A stretch of DNA of 64,000 bases from Cryptomeria japonica (lineage: Eukaryota > Streptophyta > Pinopsida > Cupressales > Cupressaceae): the NCBI RefSeq assembly GCF_030272615.1, contig NC_081410.1, positions 121,396,640 through 121,460,639 on the forward strand, written 5' to 3'. Shown piece by piece: positions 1-10,942 of the stretch. Within the stretch, counting starts at the first letter, position 1; each line of letters begins with the position of its first letter. The position numbers and the translations under genes were made by a program. A model generated the notes under the pieces. That model saw only the letters and a program-made list of their open reading frames with translations, made no database searches and was not told the origin of the DNA.

Positions 1-2
1 AT

Positions 3-281
3 GGAGCAGTGGAATACATGGCAGAGGAGGAAGTAAAGGAAGCGGCTGCTGAGAGGCTGAGACGATCGATGGAGCAAATAGCCATTCTAAAAGCAGCCAA
101 GCCACCCCCGCAACCTCCCAAGGAAGAAGAAGAGAACACTGACAAGGTTGAAGAGAAACCTAAAGAACCTTCAACTCTAATGACATTGACTGCAGAGGAG
201 GCTGAGCATCGTGCATTGCAGGCAGCAGTATTAGAAGAATGGCAAATGTTCCGCATAGATAAACTAACAAAAGTGAATTGA
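3..281 (+). CDS. Partial C-terminal coding exon, unidentified protein
   Basis: The frame is open to the left edge of the window and ends at a TGA at 279-281, giving about 92 visible codons. The peptide is highly charged. It has an Ala/Glu/Arg-rich stretch predicted to be helical (AAAERLRRSMEQIAIL), a proline-rich patch (KPPPQPPKEEEE), and a second acidic helical stretch before the end. This composition is typical of real coding sequence and is unlike the AT-rich DNA that follows. The gene must begin upstream of the window. The stop may be the true terminus, or an intron may begin near 270-275. I do not recognise the family. Confidence 0.5.
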   Translation, partial: GAVEYMAEEEVKEAAAERLRRSMEQIAILKAAKPPPQPPKEEEENTDKVEEKPKEPSTLMTLTAEEAEHRALQAAVLEEWQMFRIDKLTKVN

Positions 282-1403
282 TTGACATTTGGCCGTTTCC
301 CATGAAATGTGATTTTTTCTATTTTTTTTTTGTATATAGGGATTCATTATTCATTTTTGAGGAATGTAATTTATCCATAAGAGTTATTTTTCACCTTAAT
401 TTTTTTTATCATTGGCGAACTGGTGCTGAATTATTGTTTCAGCTTTCAGTAACCATTACCAATGGTTTAAATTTTGTGTGAGATATTAAAACATGTCGGC
501 TGTTCTTTTATTCCTTGTCTGGTTTTTCATAATTAAATTCAGGTTGTTTTGACTGGTAAATGATATGTTACCACTCTTTGTGACCTTTAGCTTTCTATGC
601 ATCCATTCATTCTCCAAGTTCAGTGAAAAATATACCAAGTTCCTTGGTTGTAAAAAGTTTGTTCATCTTAATATAAAACAAGCTCCTCTACAACATGAGA
701 ACATAAGTTATGTGACCTTGCTCTTTTATTTGCAGTAACTTAACTTGTACCTTTGCGTAAGCAATGGAGCTTTTATGCTGAAATGCATTTTTATGTAGCA
801 ATGCTTTAAAGTGATGATGTTTTATAATGCTTTCTTCTGTGATCAAAGTAGCAAATATTGTTATTGTAACTAGTAATTGTCATATTAGAATTCTGTGCTA
901 CAATTTATACTTGGTGCAACAGTAGTACTGTGGTATGATCCTGATCTAATCATTTGATATCTGGCTAGATATATTACTTAGTGCTACATTTGTATTACCA
1001 AATTTTATTTAATGGTCTAGCACACTATTCAGTTTGATGTTAACCGATTATCAGTATGCATATGATTCATCTATCAATAATAGGACACTGTCTCATGACT
1101 AACTATGAATTCAGTGCCGATTGCTGCTGCATGGTATAAGCTCATTACATTATCTTTAACATACCTTCAGCCAATACATCAGAGTGAGTATGATAAAAAA
1201 CTTGGTACTACATTCATATTGTTGTGATGTTTGGGTATTAATCACAAAAATTGGCTATGCTTGAAAGGTTGCTATGTCTGGTTTTTAACTACGAATAATA
1301 AGCTATGCAAACTTCAAGAATACATGTTAATGGCTTCACTGTACTATCAAGAATTGCTATATAGAGTATACCCAATGCAGCAATCAAATGACTGATACCT
1401 ACT
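282..1403. other. AT-rich non-coding stretch
   Basis: No open frame with coding character, RNA gene or repeat is visible. It probably holds the 3' UTR of the left-edge exon, or intron and intergenic DNA. Confidence 0.4.
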
Positions 1404-1411
1404 GTTTTTTA
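1404..1411. repeat. Left 8-bp target site duplication of the hAT-like element
   Basis: GTTTTTTA directly before the left inverted repeat; the same octamer follows the right inverted repeat. Confidence 0.85.
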
Positions 1412-1889
1412 CAAGGTTGCACGGGTACGGGGGTACTTGGAGACTTTGGAGACTGGTGCTGGTACCGGTACAGCTATTTTTTCAAAATAGGAGACGTGGG
1501 TACTTGGAGACGCCAATTTCTTTTAAATATAATTTAATAATTTATAGAAATTCTGAAAATATAATGACATTGAACATTAAATATAATGACATTAAATATA
1601 ATATAATAATTTAGTAATGGCTGTTGCAACGTTTTAAGAAATCCTTGTGACCTGCATTTGTTTTGAGCATTGTTTTTTTTCCATTTGTACTACATTTTGA
1701 TTATTTTGTTGCTTGTGTTTTTTTTTTTTTAATATTTTAAAGTTTCCTTTTTTTTGGTTTGGCTTGGAGACGGTGGGAGACGGGCGGATACGTTAGTGAG
1801 AAGTCTCCTCTCTATGGAGACGTTTCCAACGAAGTTTCCGGTGCGGGAGACGCGTCCGAGTCTCCGGTACGAGTACCCATGCAACCTTG
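1412..1889. mobile_element. Non-autonomous hAT-like DNA transposon (MITE), 478 bp
   Basis: The ends are inverted repeats: CAAGGTTGCACGGGTAC at 1412-1428 and its complement at 1873-1889, with one mismatch in 17. The flanks 1404-1411 and 1890-1897 are an identical 8-bp direct repeat, GTTTTTTA. An 8-bp target duplication is the hAT-superfamily signature. Both subterminal zones are crowded with the hexamer GGAGAC (1439, 1448, 1490, 1506, 1766, 1776, 1816, 1846) and its complement (1803, 1860). This resembles clustered transposase-binding sites in hAT ends. The centre is AT-rich and carries no transposase, so movement would need an autonomous relative. Confidence 0.88.
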
Positions 1890-1897
1890 GTTTTTTA
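1890..1897. repeat. Right 8-bp target site duplication of the hAT-like element
   Basis: GTTTTTTA directly after the right inverted repeat, identical to 1404-1411. Confidence 0.85.
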
Positions 1898-2840
1898 TGA
1901 TAAAGTGCTACAAGCCTTTCCCCACTGTATACATACATAAACATGAGGATATATCGACATGGTCCTCATTATCTTGTATCGCAATACAGTCTGATGCATC
2001 ATGTTGACAAATTTAGTTGATGTTAAAGCATATGCATAAGTTGAACATACCCAATCTTATGACTGTTGTAATACTAAATTCCTTGTATCATTAAATTAGA
2101 GATTTTAAAATTTAGACTTGACAGCTCTATCAGTATTAAGCATTCGAGTTATGTACAAGGCACTCCCAATTTATATTTTTCAGGTTTGTCCATTTCCTGC
2201 CCCATGGGTAATTCTTGGCTACATGTTGAGATTAATATCTCAATACATATGCCTCTGTGTCTTATACATAAACTCATCAGTGTAGCATAAGTGTCTTATC
2301 AAATTGAGTCAAATCTTTAAGCATATGTTTCTGTAAGACAGCCTCACAATTACTATATATGTTATATTCCAACGTCAGAAATTTCTACATTCCTTCTTGC
2401 GATTTTAGTAATGACATCACTGTCTATGGCTACATGTCTGCTATTATGTAAATAAGTCGCCTTGTATTTATCAGACATATAGTGTTGATTATCACTATGA
2501 CAGCAACATGAATGAACAAATTTATGATCCTTGTGTCAAATTTCTATTCATAATTCTCTTACTATATATGCAACCTACACAAACAAATGATGGTATTGAT
2601 GAAATTGTTAGATAATATTTGTATAAATAAATTGTTTTAAACTTTAATGACAATAGTATATACAGTAGAAATACTATTCTTAGAATATTGCAATGGACTA
2701 AATACAAATATAAATACATGAAATATGGTGTTCGTAATACATGGAAGTTGATATCTAAATACATAAAATAGTAAATATCATTGTTAACTGTCAGCACAGG
2801 TGTGTATGTGTCTAGAAAGAGACACAATTCCGAGTGATTC
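1898..2840. other. AT-rich non-coding stretch
   Basis: Only short, low-complexity open frames occur here; none looks coding. No repeat ends or RNA motifs were recognised. Confidence 0.4.
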
Positions 2841-2846
2841 ATATGA

Positions 2847-3086
2847 GACCTAAAGAAGATTCGGAGGAGAGTGTGCACTCTCTGCTCAACGGGTAAAGTG
2901 GAAACGGAAAAACACTTCATTTTAGAATGTGAAGCTTTCAAGGACAGCAGGGACAGCTATATTAACATCTTGACAGCTAACTCTTGGGACAATCTTTTCA
3001 GTGAGGGAATTGTTGAGAAGCTTGGAGCATTTATCATCACGCTGCATAAGAAGAGAGTTGAAATGCAGAAGGCAATCAGTGCTTAA
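2847..3086 (+). pseudogene. 3' fragment of a non-LTR retrotransposon (zinc-binding tail)
   Basis: The translation from 2847 to the TAA at 3084-3086 contains IRRRVCTLCSTGKVETEKHF followed by ILEC. This C-x2-C ... H-x4-C arrangement is typical of the cysteine-rich segment after the reverse transcriptase of many LINE-type elements (pattern CxLC...E.E.HF.L.C). Upstream, in-frame stops break the frame, and no reverse transcriptase remains nearby. It is therefore a short 5'-truncated relic. Its motif style differs from the larger LINE at 6.3-10.95 kb, so it probably belongs to another clade. The exact family is not determined. Confidence 0.55.
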
Positions 3087-3303
3087 TCGAGTGCGGTTGG
3101 CAGTTTTGTCCCACAGGCCATATTTAGTCTCATGGATGTTTAATGGCCGAAAAGAAGAAAATAGAATTCACTCCTCGGAATCCACCAATATGAAATTGGC
3201 CGTGAATTGTCTAACTTAAATGAACAAAAACTTGGCCAAAATTGACTGTGTTCGTTTTGAGGAAATAAATTTTTCTGTTTATTGCATTTAAAATTATTAG
3301 CTC

Positions 3304-3345
3304 AACTCATGTTTGAAGTGCACTAACTCATGTTTGAAGTGCACT
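3304..3345. repeat. 21-bp perfect tandem duplication
   Basis: A 21-bp unit starting AACTCATGTTTG occurs at 3304-3324 and again at 3325-3345 without a mismatch. Confidence 0.9.
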
Positions 3346-6300
3346 ATAACAAGGCTTATGAATAATTTATTGAACTATTAGATTTAAATAGTTTTTAAAT
3401 ATTTAATTGAAATGATTTCAAGTTAGAAAATGAAAAAAAAAATCCACAAATGTGCATACATTGACCATGAAGTATAATATGCAAAAGATTTGAACTTTGA
3501 AGAATTTCCCAAGGTCATGTATGAAAGAAGTAGGAGATAAAGGACACTAAGAATTCTATCTAATTGGATTTTTGACCTTATATAAGGTTTTCCATTCCTG
3601 GTGTTGTTTATGCAGTGCTTTTGGTATTATATCAATTCATTCTAACTCCACGCATAAGGCATTTCCAACGGTATTATATATTATGTAGTTCTGTTTTAAC
3701 TCCTACATTAACTTCTGCCATTCTTTCCTAAACTTCATGCTTCAGGAAAAATATAATAAACCAATAAAATTAGCCTATAAACAAATTATAGGAAGATGAT
3801 TATGAAAAGAATTAACCTTGCTTTAGTTATATGAGAGAAGAATAACATGAGGTCATGTTTTGGATGTGTAGAGGATTGGTCTTGTCTCTAAATAGAGAAA
3901 GAAAGTTTTAAACTTGTTATTAATGTTCTTATGCAAAATTAAGAGTTTGAAGTTACCATGGCTATGGAGTTCTATCATAGTATTCTAAAAAGAAAAATAA
4001 GCAGTGTGTCATAACAACTCTTAATTTTCCTGATACAAAACTTAAAACATTATACTCTTTAATAAGCTTTTGTTCAGAAAATCTTTCCAACACTCATGTT
4101 CATTCAGAATTAAAGTTCTAGAACAATAGTCCTATCATAATATTTGAATTTATTATAATACTCTTATTAGATGACAAAGATGTTTAAAAGGAAAATAAAC
4201 TTACACAATTGAAAAAATAAATCATTCTAAAATTCATTAGTTTTGGGCAAATTGAAGAAACAATCACATAGTTAAAATATAGACCCCTTTGCAATCAACA
4301 AGGTAATTCATAAAGTTTCAGTGTATAGTGTCAAAGAAAGTGATAAAGGAAAACACAAGAAGGAAAGTAAAGTTCAAGACAAAATGATAACATTGAATAA
4401 GAGACCATGACCAAGGAAGCAAAAGATAATTGACTAAGTTGTCTTTACTTTATTCAATTTTGTATCTAATTAATTGATAATTGATTTTGTATTGTATTTA
4501 TACAATGGAAAATAATATTTTTCTAATTAAATAACCTAAGTTATATTTTTAGGAGCTATAAAGAAAAGTATTAAATGCTACATATAGATTATTTATAATT
4601 AACTAAGTCTAATAAAGAAAATAATTTATTTCTTATTTTTATTAGTTAAAAAATTATTATTGTAATTATATCTATATAATGGAAGAAATTAATTGAATAA
4701 TGTATGTAAATAGGATTTATGCTTCTAGCTAATAATTTGATAGCTACATTCCACGAAGTTATATTCAAGTCATTAGGAGGATGATATAATTGCCATCTTC
4801 TCTATTTATACTTCCAAGTAATATCATACTTTTTGTTTTTCATTTGATCAATTAGTGGAAGGATTTATTTGGGGTCCTACTCAAAACGAAATAAAGTATT
4901 ATATAAATAACAACCATAATGATCAAAAAGTGTTGCACTTAGAAAATAATACACACCAACATGCAACAAGCCAACATCAAAAGCCATCACCTCTTTTGTA
5001 TGAGGAGCCACCACATTTATAGGAATTCAACTGCTTATTTGAGACTACTTTTTCAACAAGGATCACAAACATAAGGCCTTTTATGTCGACCCATGGTACT
5101 AAGTAACTACCTTAATACTATGAACCGATTCCCCTGTTTAATAACAACATATCCAAAACAAAAGAGAAACACAATTAAGGATATAAAAGAATCACACAAG
5201 CCAACTGAAAGAAAATCTATCACTAGCTTACCACATTTGTAACAAACATTCTAATAAATAATCGTTAGCATTTTGGAAAGGGGATCTTATGTCCCTAAAG
5301 TTTTCAGATTAAAAGAAATTAGGGAGGTTTAAAACACAAATATTCAGCCAAATCACCCAAAGAGGAAGGTGACTTCTATACATAGTCATAGGGTCTTTAT
5401 CAATGCCACAATTGGTGAAGTAATTAGTTGTACAAGTAGCACATCTATGACAACATGAGTAAATGATCTCCCTAACTTTCAGTTAGGGCGAACCACTTTC
5501 TTAAGAGCATTGACTTCCATGTGAACATTGACAATAAAAACGAATCTAATTTGTTTTGGTTTGTTTCTGACTAAATGCATATCGAGGAATACAAAGTTTA
5601 CTCACATCTCCTCTTTCTTGGCTTCAATGTAGTGAAATGGAAATCCTATAAAATAATTAATACATTTTACTTAGAAACCAATGTTCAAAGAGCAATTTAT
5701 GTTGTTCAATTGAAAAAAGGATTTGCCTATACAAATGGTTGAAATACAAAGAAGAAAACTTGAAACTCACACTTTCTAAGAAAGTTGGTCTTAAGGGGCA
5801 TCCTACTCTCATTCAGGATGCCCTCTGTTCAAAATGAATATATATTTTTATTAGAAGTCGGTTAGAGGGGCAAGAGGAGCATGACCAAATTGTTCTAGGT
5901 CTAGATTCAAGGATGATCTATGCAATTTGTAAGAATGCTTCTAATTTTTTCATCCATGCAACAATTTCTACTTGTTCTTTTAGAAGAGAAGGATGGTCCC
6001 CTATTGTCCTTTTAGGATGGCTTTATTGGGGTTTGTGTGTAGGATGATATTAATGCTAGTATGAAACTAGATCTTATTCTAGGGACGGTCTCTGAAGGTT
6101 TGGCTTCCTCCGAGAAGGAATGTCCTACCACTTCTATCTTTGTTTAAGTGCTTAAATGAAGCTTGTTAAAGGGTTTAGTGCAATTGGAGAAAGGGTAAGG
6201 AATGACTTCCCCCCTCCTCTCAAGTTAGGAAAAAGGTGTTTTATCTCTTGTAAACAGATGTAGTGATGTGTAGAGGTTTTTTATGGACCCACTTAAACAT
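3346..6300. other. AT-rich stretch, no gene seen
   Basis: No coding-like frame is visible. The last few hundred bases (from about 5.8 kb) are richer in G and C and may be the 5' part of the LINE that follows, but no boundary can be set. Confidence 0.35.
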
Positions 6301-6344
6301 AAGTCTCCAAAAACTAATAGGAGGGATTATCAATGAAAAGGGGC

Positions 6345-6985
6345 TAATCCTCTACCTCTTGAACTAGGAGGGTGGCCTTCATCTTGGATCTCTAATTCAA
6401 TGGCTGAGGGGTCCTCAACTAGATTGGAAAATGCCCTCATTAGTAAATTTATTGGCTTTAGATCAAATATTGATGGCTTTAGGAGTTGGGCCAAAGAGGA
6501 AATAGAACTTCAATGACGAGATCATGATTTTTATTATGGTTAATGTTTTTTTGTTTTGTTTTTTTTTGTTTTGAGTTATGATGATTGTGCTAGGATCCTT
6601 TGGATGGGCCTTGATTTTTGGGGTGAACAAGGTTATTCCTTAGAAAATGGAAACCATGATTTAACCCGGAGATTGAAAACATCTATATGGCCTCTATCTA
6701 CCTCTATCTAGATCAGGATTCTATAGGTCTGCCTCTCGAATATTGGGAATAAGTTTGAATTGACATTGGGAATTCTTTCTAAAAGTTTATTTTGATTAAT
6801 GTTGTTACTAGGTTAAGATAATATTTCTTTATACAAGAAAATGTTTATGCTATGGTAGATAATTATCTTATATATTAAATTATCCTCTATATATGGTTAA
6901 TAGGCACAACAAATTATATATGAAAATACTCCTTTTGCTTGCCATACCTGTGATAAACTAGATCACATTGTGAGATATTGCCAAA
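6345..6985 (+). pseudogene. LINE ORF1 relic (DUF4283-like domain plus zinc knuckle)
   Basis: Three in-order landmarks of plant L1-type ORF1 survive among stops and frameshifts. Near 6420-6520 the translation reads LENALISKFIGFRSNIDGFR, a segment resembling the start of the DUF4283 domain. At 6724-6750 it reads GLPLEYWE, a hallmark of that family. At 6940-6981 there is a perfect CX2CX4HX4C zinc knuckle (CHTCDKLDHIVRYC). In intact elements this protein binds the element RNA. The order and strand match the reverse transcriptase relic downstream, so both probably come from one element. Confidence 0.65.
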
Positions 6986-6989
6986 GTAA

Positions 6990-7715
6990 GAAAAATAACC
7001 AAGTGTCAAGGAAAAAGGAGATGCTCAATTAGAACATAAATTAGGAAGACGAGAAAATGGCATATAAGAGAGCAATTAAGAAGGGAGTAAACTAGCACTT
7101 GCCCTAAAAGAAGGTGCAATGGTCAAGCTGATAGAAAAAATATTTGTAAATATGTTAGATAGTACAATTTGGTTTGTGCATACAAGATACATTATTTTAT
7201 TTTCCACTTTTTATATATAAAGATATTTGAAATACGGTAAATTAGATTATTATGTTTTTGTGTATAGAATATTATTTTTGTAAGCTTACTTTTATTTTGT
7301 AGATTACATTAATAATGATGTTTAAAGTATGATGAATTAGATTGTTCTATTTTGCATGTCTAAAGGTGCTATTTGAAATATACATGTATGTGAGTGTACA
7401 CGGGTATATGTAAGTATATATGTATACATAGATACATACCTATAACAACTTTAATTTTGTTTGGAAGGGAAAGTTAATGATGAATATACAACATATGAAT
7501 TAGATAGAAGGACTCCTCTTTGAAAATATGTTTTAGACAAGGTACGGTGGTAGAGGACTGTAGCCTTCCTAGTGGCTCTCTCAAAATAGTATAAAATTTC
7601 CTTTCATTTCTAAGTGCGATTTGATTATACTAAATTTGTATCAATGGACTGATGTAAAGACATTTTCTAGGTTTTTATATATTCCCCGCTAGCTTTTTCA
7701 AAAAATGCTAGCATA
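6990..7715. other. AT-rich gap where a LINE endonuclease would be expected
   Basis: Between the zinc knuckle and the first reverse transcriptase motif there are about 700 bases of AT-rich sequence with many stops in all frames. No trace of the AP-like endonuclease usual in this element class was recognised. The endonuclease segment appears deleted or replaced. Confidence 0.45.
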
Positions 7716-7826
7716 TATCAGGGCCTGATTTGGTGGTGGATCTAGAGTCCTCAAGAAAATCAGGAAATATTCTTAAAGAAATCAACAATACTTTCATCAC
7801 CCTTATCCCAAAGAAAGAGAAAGTTG

Positions 7827-7916
7827 TTAGATTGGGGGATTTCAGACCAATCTCCCTTTGCAACTCTATCCTTAGATTGGGGGATTTCAGACCAATCTCC
7901 CTTTGCAACTCTATCC
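7827..7916 (+). repeat. 45-bp exact tandem duplication inside the reverse transcriptase
   Basis: 7827-7871 and 7872-7916 are identical 45-mers. Each encodes 15 residues containing DFRPISLCNS, so the duplication keeps the frame. Perfect identity in an otherwise decayed element suggests a recent event. Confidence 0.95.
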
Positions 7917-8928
7917 ACAAAATTCTCTCCAAGGTTCTCACTAATAGACTTAAACCTCTCATGGACATCATTATTTCATAAGAACAAACAATGTTTGTGC
8001 CAGGGAGCTCAATTTTAGATGGGGTGATTGTTGCTCAAGAGGTTATCCATACTCTTCAAAGTACAAACAAAGCTAAGATGATCATTAAGTTGGATATATC
8101 AAAGGCATATGATAATGTTGATTGGCGATTCCTATGAAAGATTATGCAAGCTTTTGGATTCAACAACCAATGGATTAATTAGATCTTTGAATGCATTTCA
8201 ATGCCAAAAATTTTAATCCTCATAAATGGGAACCCTGAAGGATATTTCTCATCCTCCAAAGGTATCAAACAAGGTGATCCATTGTCTCCATTTCTCTTCA
8301 TTATAATGGCAGAAGCATTGGGTAGAGCTATTAAAGATATGCAAAGTTGAGGCTTAATAGAAGGTATCAAGATAGCAATAAACTTCATTGCTACACACCA
8401 ACCGTTTGCAGATGATAATCTCTTGTTAGGTGCAGCCAAAGCTGGAGAAGCAACACAACTTCAAAGCCTCCTAATTTTGTATGGTAAAGCCTTAAGTCAG
8501 ATTATCAACAGGGAGAAATTGGAAATCTATTTTTTCTCAACCCCACTTCCAGCAGAAAACATAATATTGAAAATTCTTAATTGCAAGAAAGGAAGCCTTC
8601 CATGTATCTATTTGGGAATACCAATAGACAAAATTTGAGAAATTCAAAACTGTAGGACCCCTTGAAATAAAAAATGGAGCAGAGTATCAATTCATGGAAA
8701 GGCAAATGACTTTCTTGGGTAGGTAGATTAGTTATGCTATAGGTGGTTATATCAACACTCCCCATCTATCTATTGCCATACCTAGCGTTAACAACAGGGA
8801 TGAATACATTCATTATTCAGAAAATGAGAAATTTATTTTGGCAAAACATGAAGGAGAGGCACATAATAGCTTTAATAGCTTGGGACAAAATCTGTAAACG
8901 AAAGGCTTCAGGAAGTTTAGGGATTTGC

Positions 8929-8978
8929 AACCAGCAACTTCAAAACCACGCTTTGGGGGCTAAGCTAGTATGGAAAAT
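8929..8978 (+). repeat. 50-bp duplicated LINE segment, left copy
   Basis: Matches 9431-9480 at 47 of 50 positions. It encodes the LQNHALG...LVWK block of the LINE and borders the LTR-like insert on the left. Confidence 0.85.
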
Positions 8979-9430
8979 AATTATTCATCTTGGATATTAT
9001 TACACCTTACTTAAGTTTACTTAGGAAATGCATTTCATATTAGTTTGGGTATGAGACACTTGGGTGTTTGTGCCACATTGGGATAGTGTGTGTAGGAGAA
9101 TTTCCACCTTTTGTGGTCTTATCTTGTTGTTACATTCCACATTCAGTGGGTGATCCACCTCATGTGGAATATTATATTGTTTTTCCTACCTACTCACACC
9201 TATTTCCTACCTACCCTTGTGTCTTGTTGAGCCACATGTCATGTTTGTGTGCTCACATATCCATATAGCCTTGCATATATAAGAAGGCTCATATTCATTG
9301 TATGTAAGGATTGATGATCCAGTTGATCACTATTTTCATCTTGATAGAATACAGTTTATTTCTATCATCTATTTTGTTCTCTCTTATTTGTGCTTTCCAT
9401 TGCCTCTAGATCTTGGCAAAATCTCACAAC
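8979..9430 (+). mobile_element. LTR-like insert within the LINE relic
   Basis: This segment of about 450 bp interrupts the LINE. It has a TATA-type sequence (TATATAAG at 9276-9283) about 150 bp from its right end, then a T-rich tail ending near CTCACAACA. That layout is typical of the U3-R-U5 part of a small copia-type LTR. No internal coding region is attached, so a solo LTR is the likeliest reading. Exact ends and a 5-bp target duplication could not be fixed. It is flanked by a 50-bp duplicated piece of LINE sequence. Confidence 0.5.
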
Positions 9431-9480
9431 AACCAACAACTTCAAAACCACGCTTTGGGGGTTAACCTAGTATGGAAAAT
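9431..9480 (+). repeat. 50-bp duplicated LINE segment, right copy
   Basis: Matches 8929-8978 at 47 of 50 positions. After this copy the LINE reading continues normally (MTKDQKARWV), so this copy is joined to the 3' half of the element. Confidence 0.85.
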
Positions 9481-10069
9481 GACAAAGGATCAAAAAGCTA
9501 GATGGGTAAGACCAATGCAAGCTAAATACATTGCGGATCCAGGATTTGGAATTTTATGCTCAAGTGTAGATTTTTTAGTGGCAGACTATATCTCTTGGGA
9601 TGTCCATGATGGCTCTTCATACTTATTTTGGGAGGAATTTTAGGGTGGTTATATGAGCTTAGACGATTTAATATCTATTCAATACATAAGAGCTTGGCTA
9701 AAACAAAACTGGGATATCCACATTAGAGATTATGTAGTATTCTCTAAGGAGGGTTCTAATTTTGGATTGTCTTGGAAGAGTTTTGAGGGTCTCCCTCTCC
9801 CCCTAATGAAATTGACCAACTTCTAAACTCTATCAAGAATAGGCAGTTGTTTTTTAGAAATGGTCACGATTCACTTATATGGACTCCTTCCAAATCAGTG
9901 CAATACAATGCCAAGGAAGGTTATAATCTCCTTGTTAACCAATATGAGCACAATGATCTTGTAATCCCACAAAAGCTTTCTTTTTAGCATCAAACTAATA
10001 CCAAAAGTTGGGGTTTTTGCTTGGTTAGCAACTAGAAAGAATATATTAACTGTTGAGAAATTCAAGAAA
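9431..10069 (+). pseudogene. LINE reverse transcriptase relic, continued (post-RT region)
   Basis: The frame resumes with LVWKMTKDQKARWVRPMQAK and then decays. Pieces such as ISWDVHDGSSYLFWEEF (to 9643) and VGVFAWLATRKNILT (near 10010-10055) match the region between thumb and zinc-binding domain of plant LINE ORF2. There are stops at about 9641 and 9986 plus frameshifts. Confidence 0.7.
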
Positions 10070-10942
10070 ATGGGTTTTGAAGGCCCTTCAAGATGTATCC
10101 TTTGCAAAGCATGGGAGGAAACAGTAGACCATCTCCTCGTCAACTATCTTTTTTTAACTAAGTGTTGGAGATGTTTGTGTGCCAAGCTAGGGTGGATCAC
10201 CACCCTTCCCAATGATATTGTCTCCCTCTTTCAAGGTTGGTCAATTAGACCAAAAGATGGCCTACTTAGCCCTCTATGGGAAATCAATCCTTCTAGTCTT
10301 ATATGGAGGATTTTGAAAGAGCGTAACTGGATGACTTTTGATAACAAAGGTAGGAAGGTAGAATCAGTCCTCGACTCCATAGAAAGCTCAATTGTGGAGA
10401 ACATTAATTGTAAGCTAGCTCTCAACTCCACCATCAAGAAAGATTTCACAAACTGGGATGGCAGGACTAGATTCAAATGGAATAGCCTAAAGGTTCCTTC
10501 ATTTACGGGGAAGAAGGACTATGAAAGAAATTTTGTTGTTTGGACTCCACTTAAGATAGGATGGTTAAAACTAAACTTTGATGGAGCTTCAAAAGGCAAC
10601 CCAAGACTTGATACCAATAATGTTGTTGAATTCAACGCCCTCTTATTGGGCCTCATTGAATGCTCAAAGAGAGGCATTAATAATCTTGAAGTTGAAGGGG
10701 ATTTTGATATCGTTATCAATGCAATTAGAACTGCAAGAACCCCTCCCTGGAGGTTGCAAGCAATGTTGGAAAAGATCTTATCAATTTTGGATCTATTCGA
10801 AAACTTCTCTTGCAAGCATATTTACAGGGAAGCAAATTCAAAGGTAGATTCTCTCTCTAAAGCAATGACAGAAGGGTCGGATCTTAGTTGGTGGGCTGAT
10901 AAATATATGATTCAAAAGAATCAATGCTCACTGTCTTCTTAG
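10070..10942 (+). pseudogene. LINE ORF2 C-terminus: zinc-binding domain and RNase H
   Basis: An uninterrupted 290-codon frame, the best preserved part of the element. Residues 1-45 hold the zf-RVT motif CILCKAWEETVDHLL. From residue 160 on there is a plant-type RNase H: LNFDGASKGNP with the first acidic residue, VVEFNALLLG with the second, a GDFDIVI segment with the third, and REANSKVDSLSK with the last. The stretch between KGNP and TNNVVEF is too short; roughly 30-40 residues normal in this fold are missing. The enzyme is therefore unlikely to work even where the frame is open. The frame ends with TAG at 10940-10942. Confidence 0.8.

Larger units (their letters stand above)
7718..8980 (+). 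pseudogene. LINE reverse transcriptase relic, first part
   Basis: Conserved L1-type reverse transcriptase blocks appear in order. NNTFITLIPKKEK leads into DFRPISLCNSI (7830-7916). KLDISKAYDNVDW follows near 8090. [13 protein letters not shown] lies near 8262-8310. The catalytic box QPFADD is at about 8399-8416 (F replaces the usual Y). Thumb-like text IPIYLLP lies near 8760, then a block ending LQNHALGAKLVW. Several stops (for example at 7978, 8137 and 8178) and frameshifts destroy it. A 45-bp in-frame tandem duplication sits in the DFRPISLCN block. The copy stops matching LINE sequence at about 8978, where an insert begins. Confidence 0.85.

Noticed and set aside
2522..2941. Minus-strand open frame of 139 codons
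   Set aside because: Tyr, Leu and Ile-rich low-complexity translation of AT-rich DNA, overlapping the LINE tail on the other strand.
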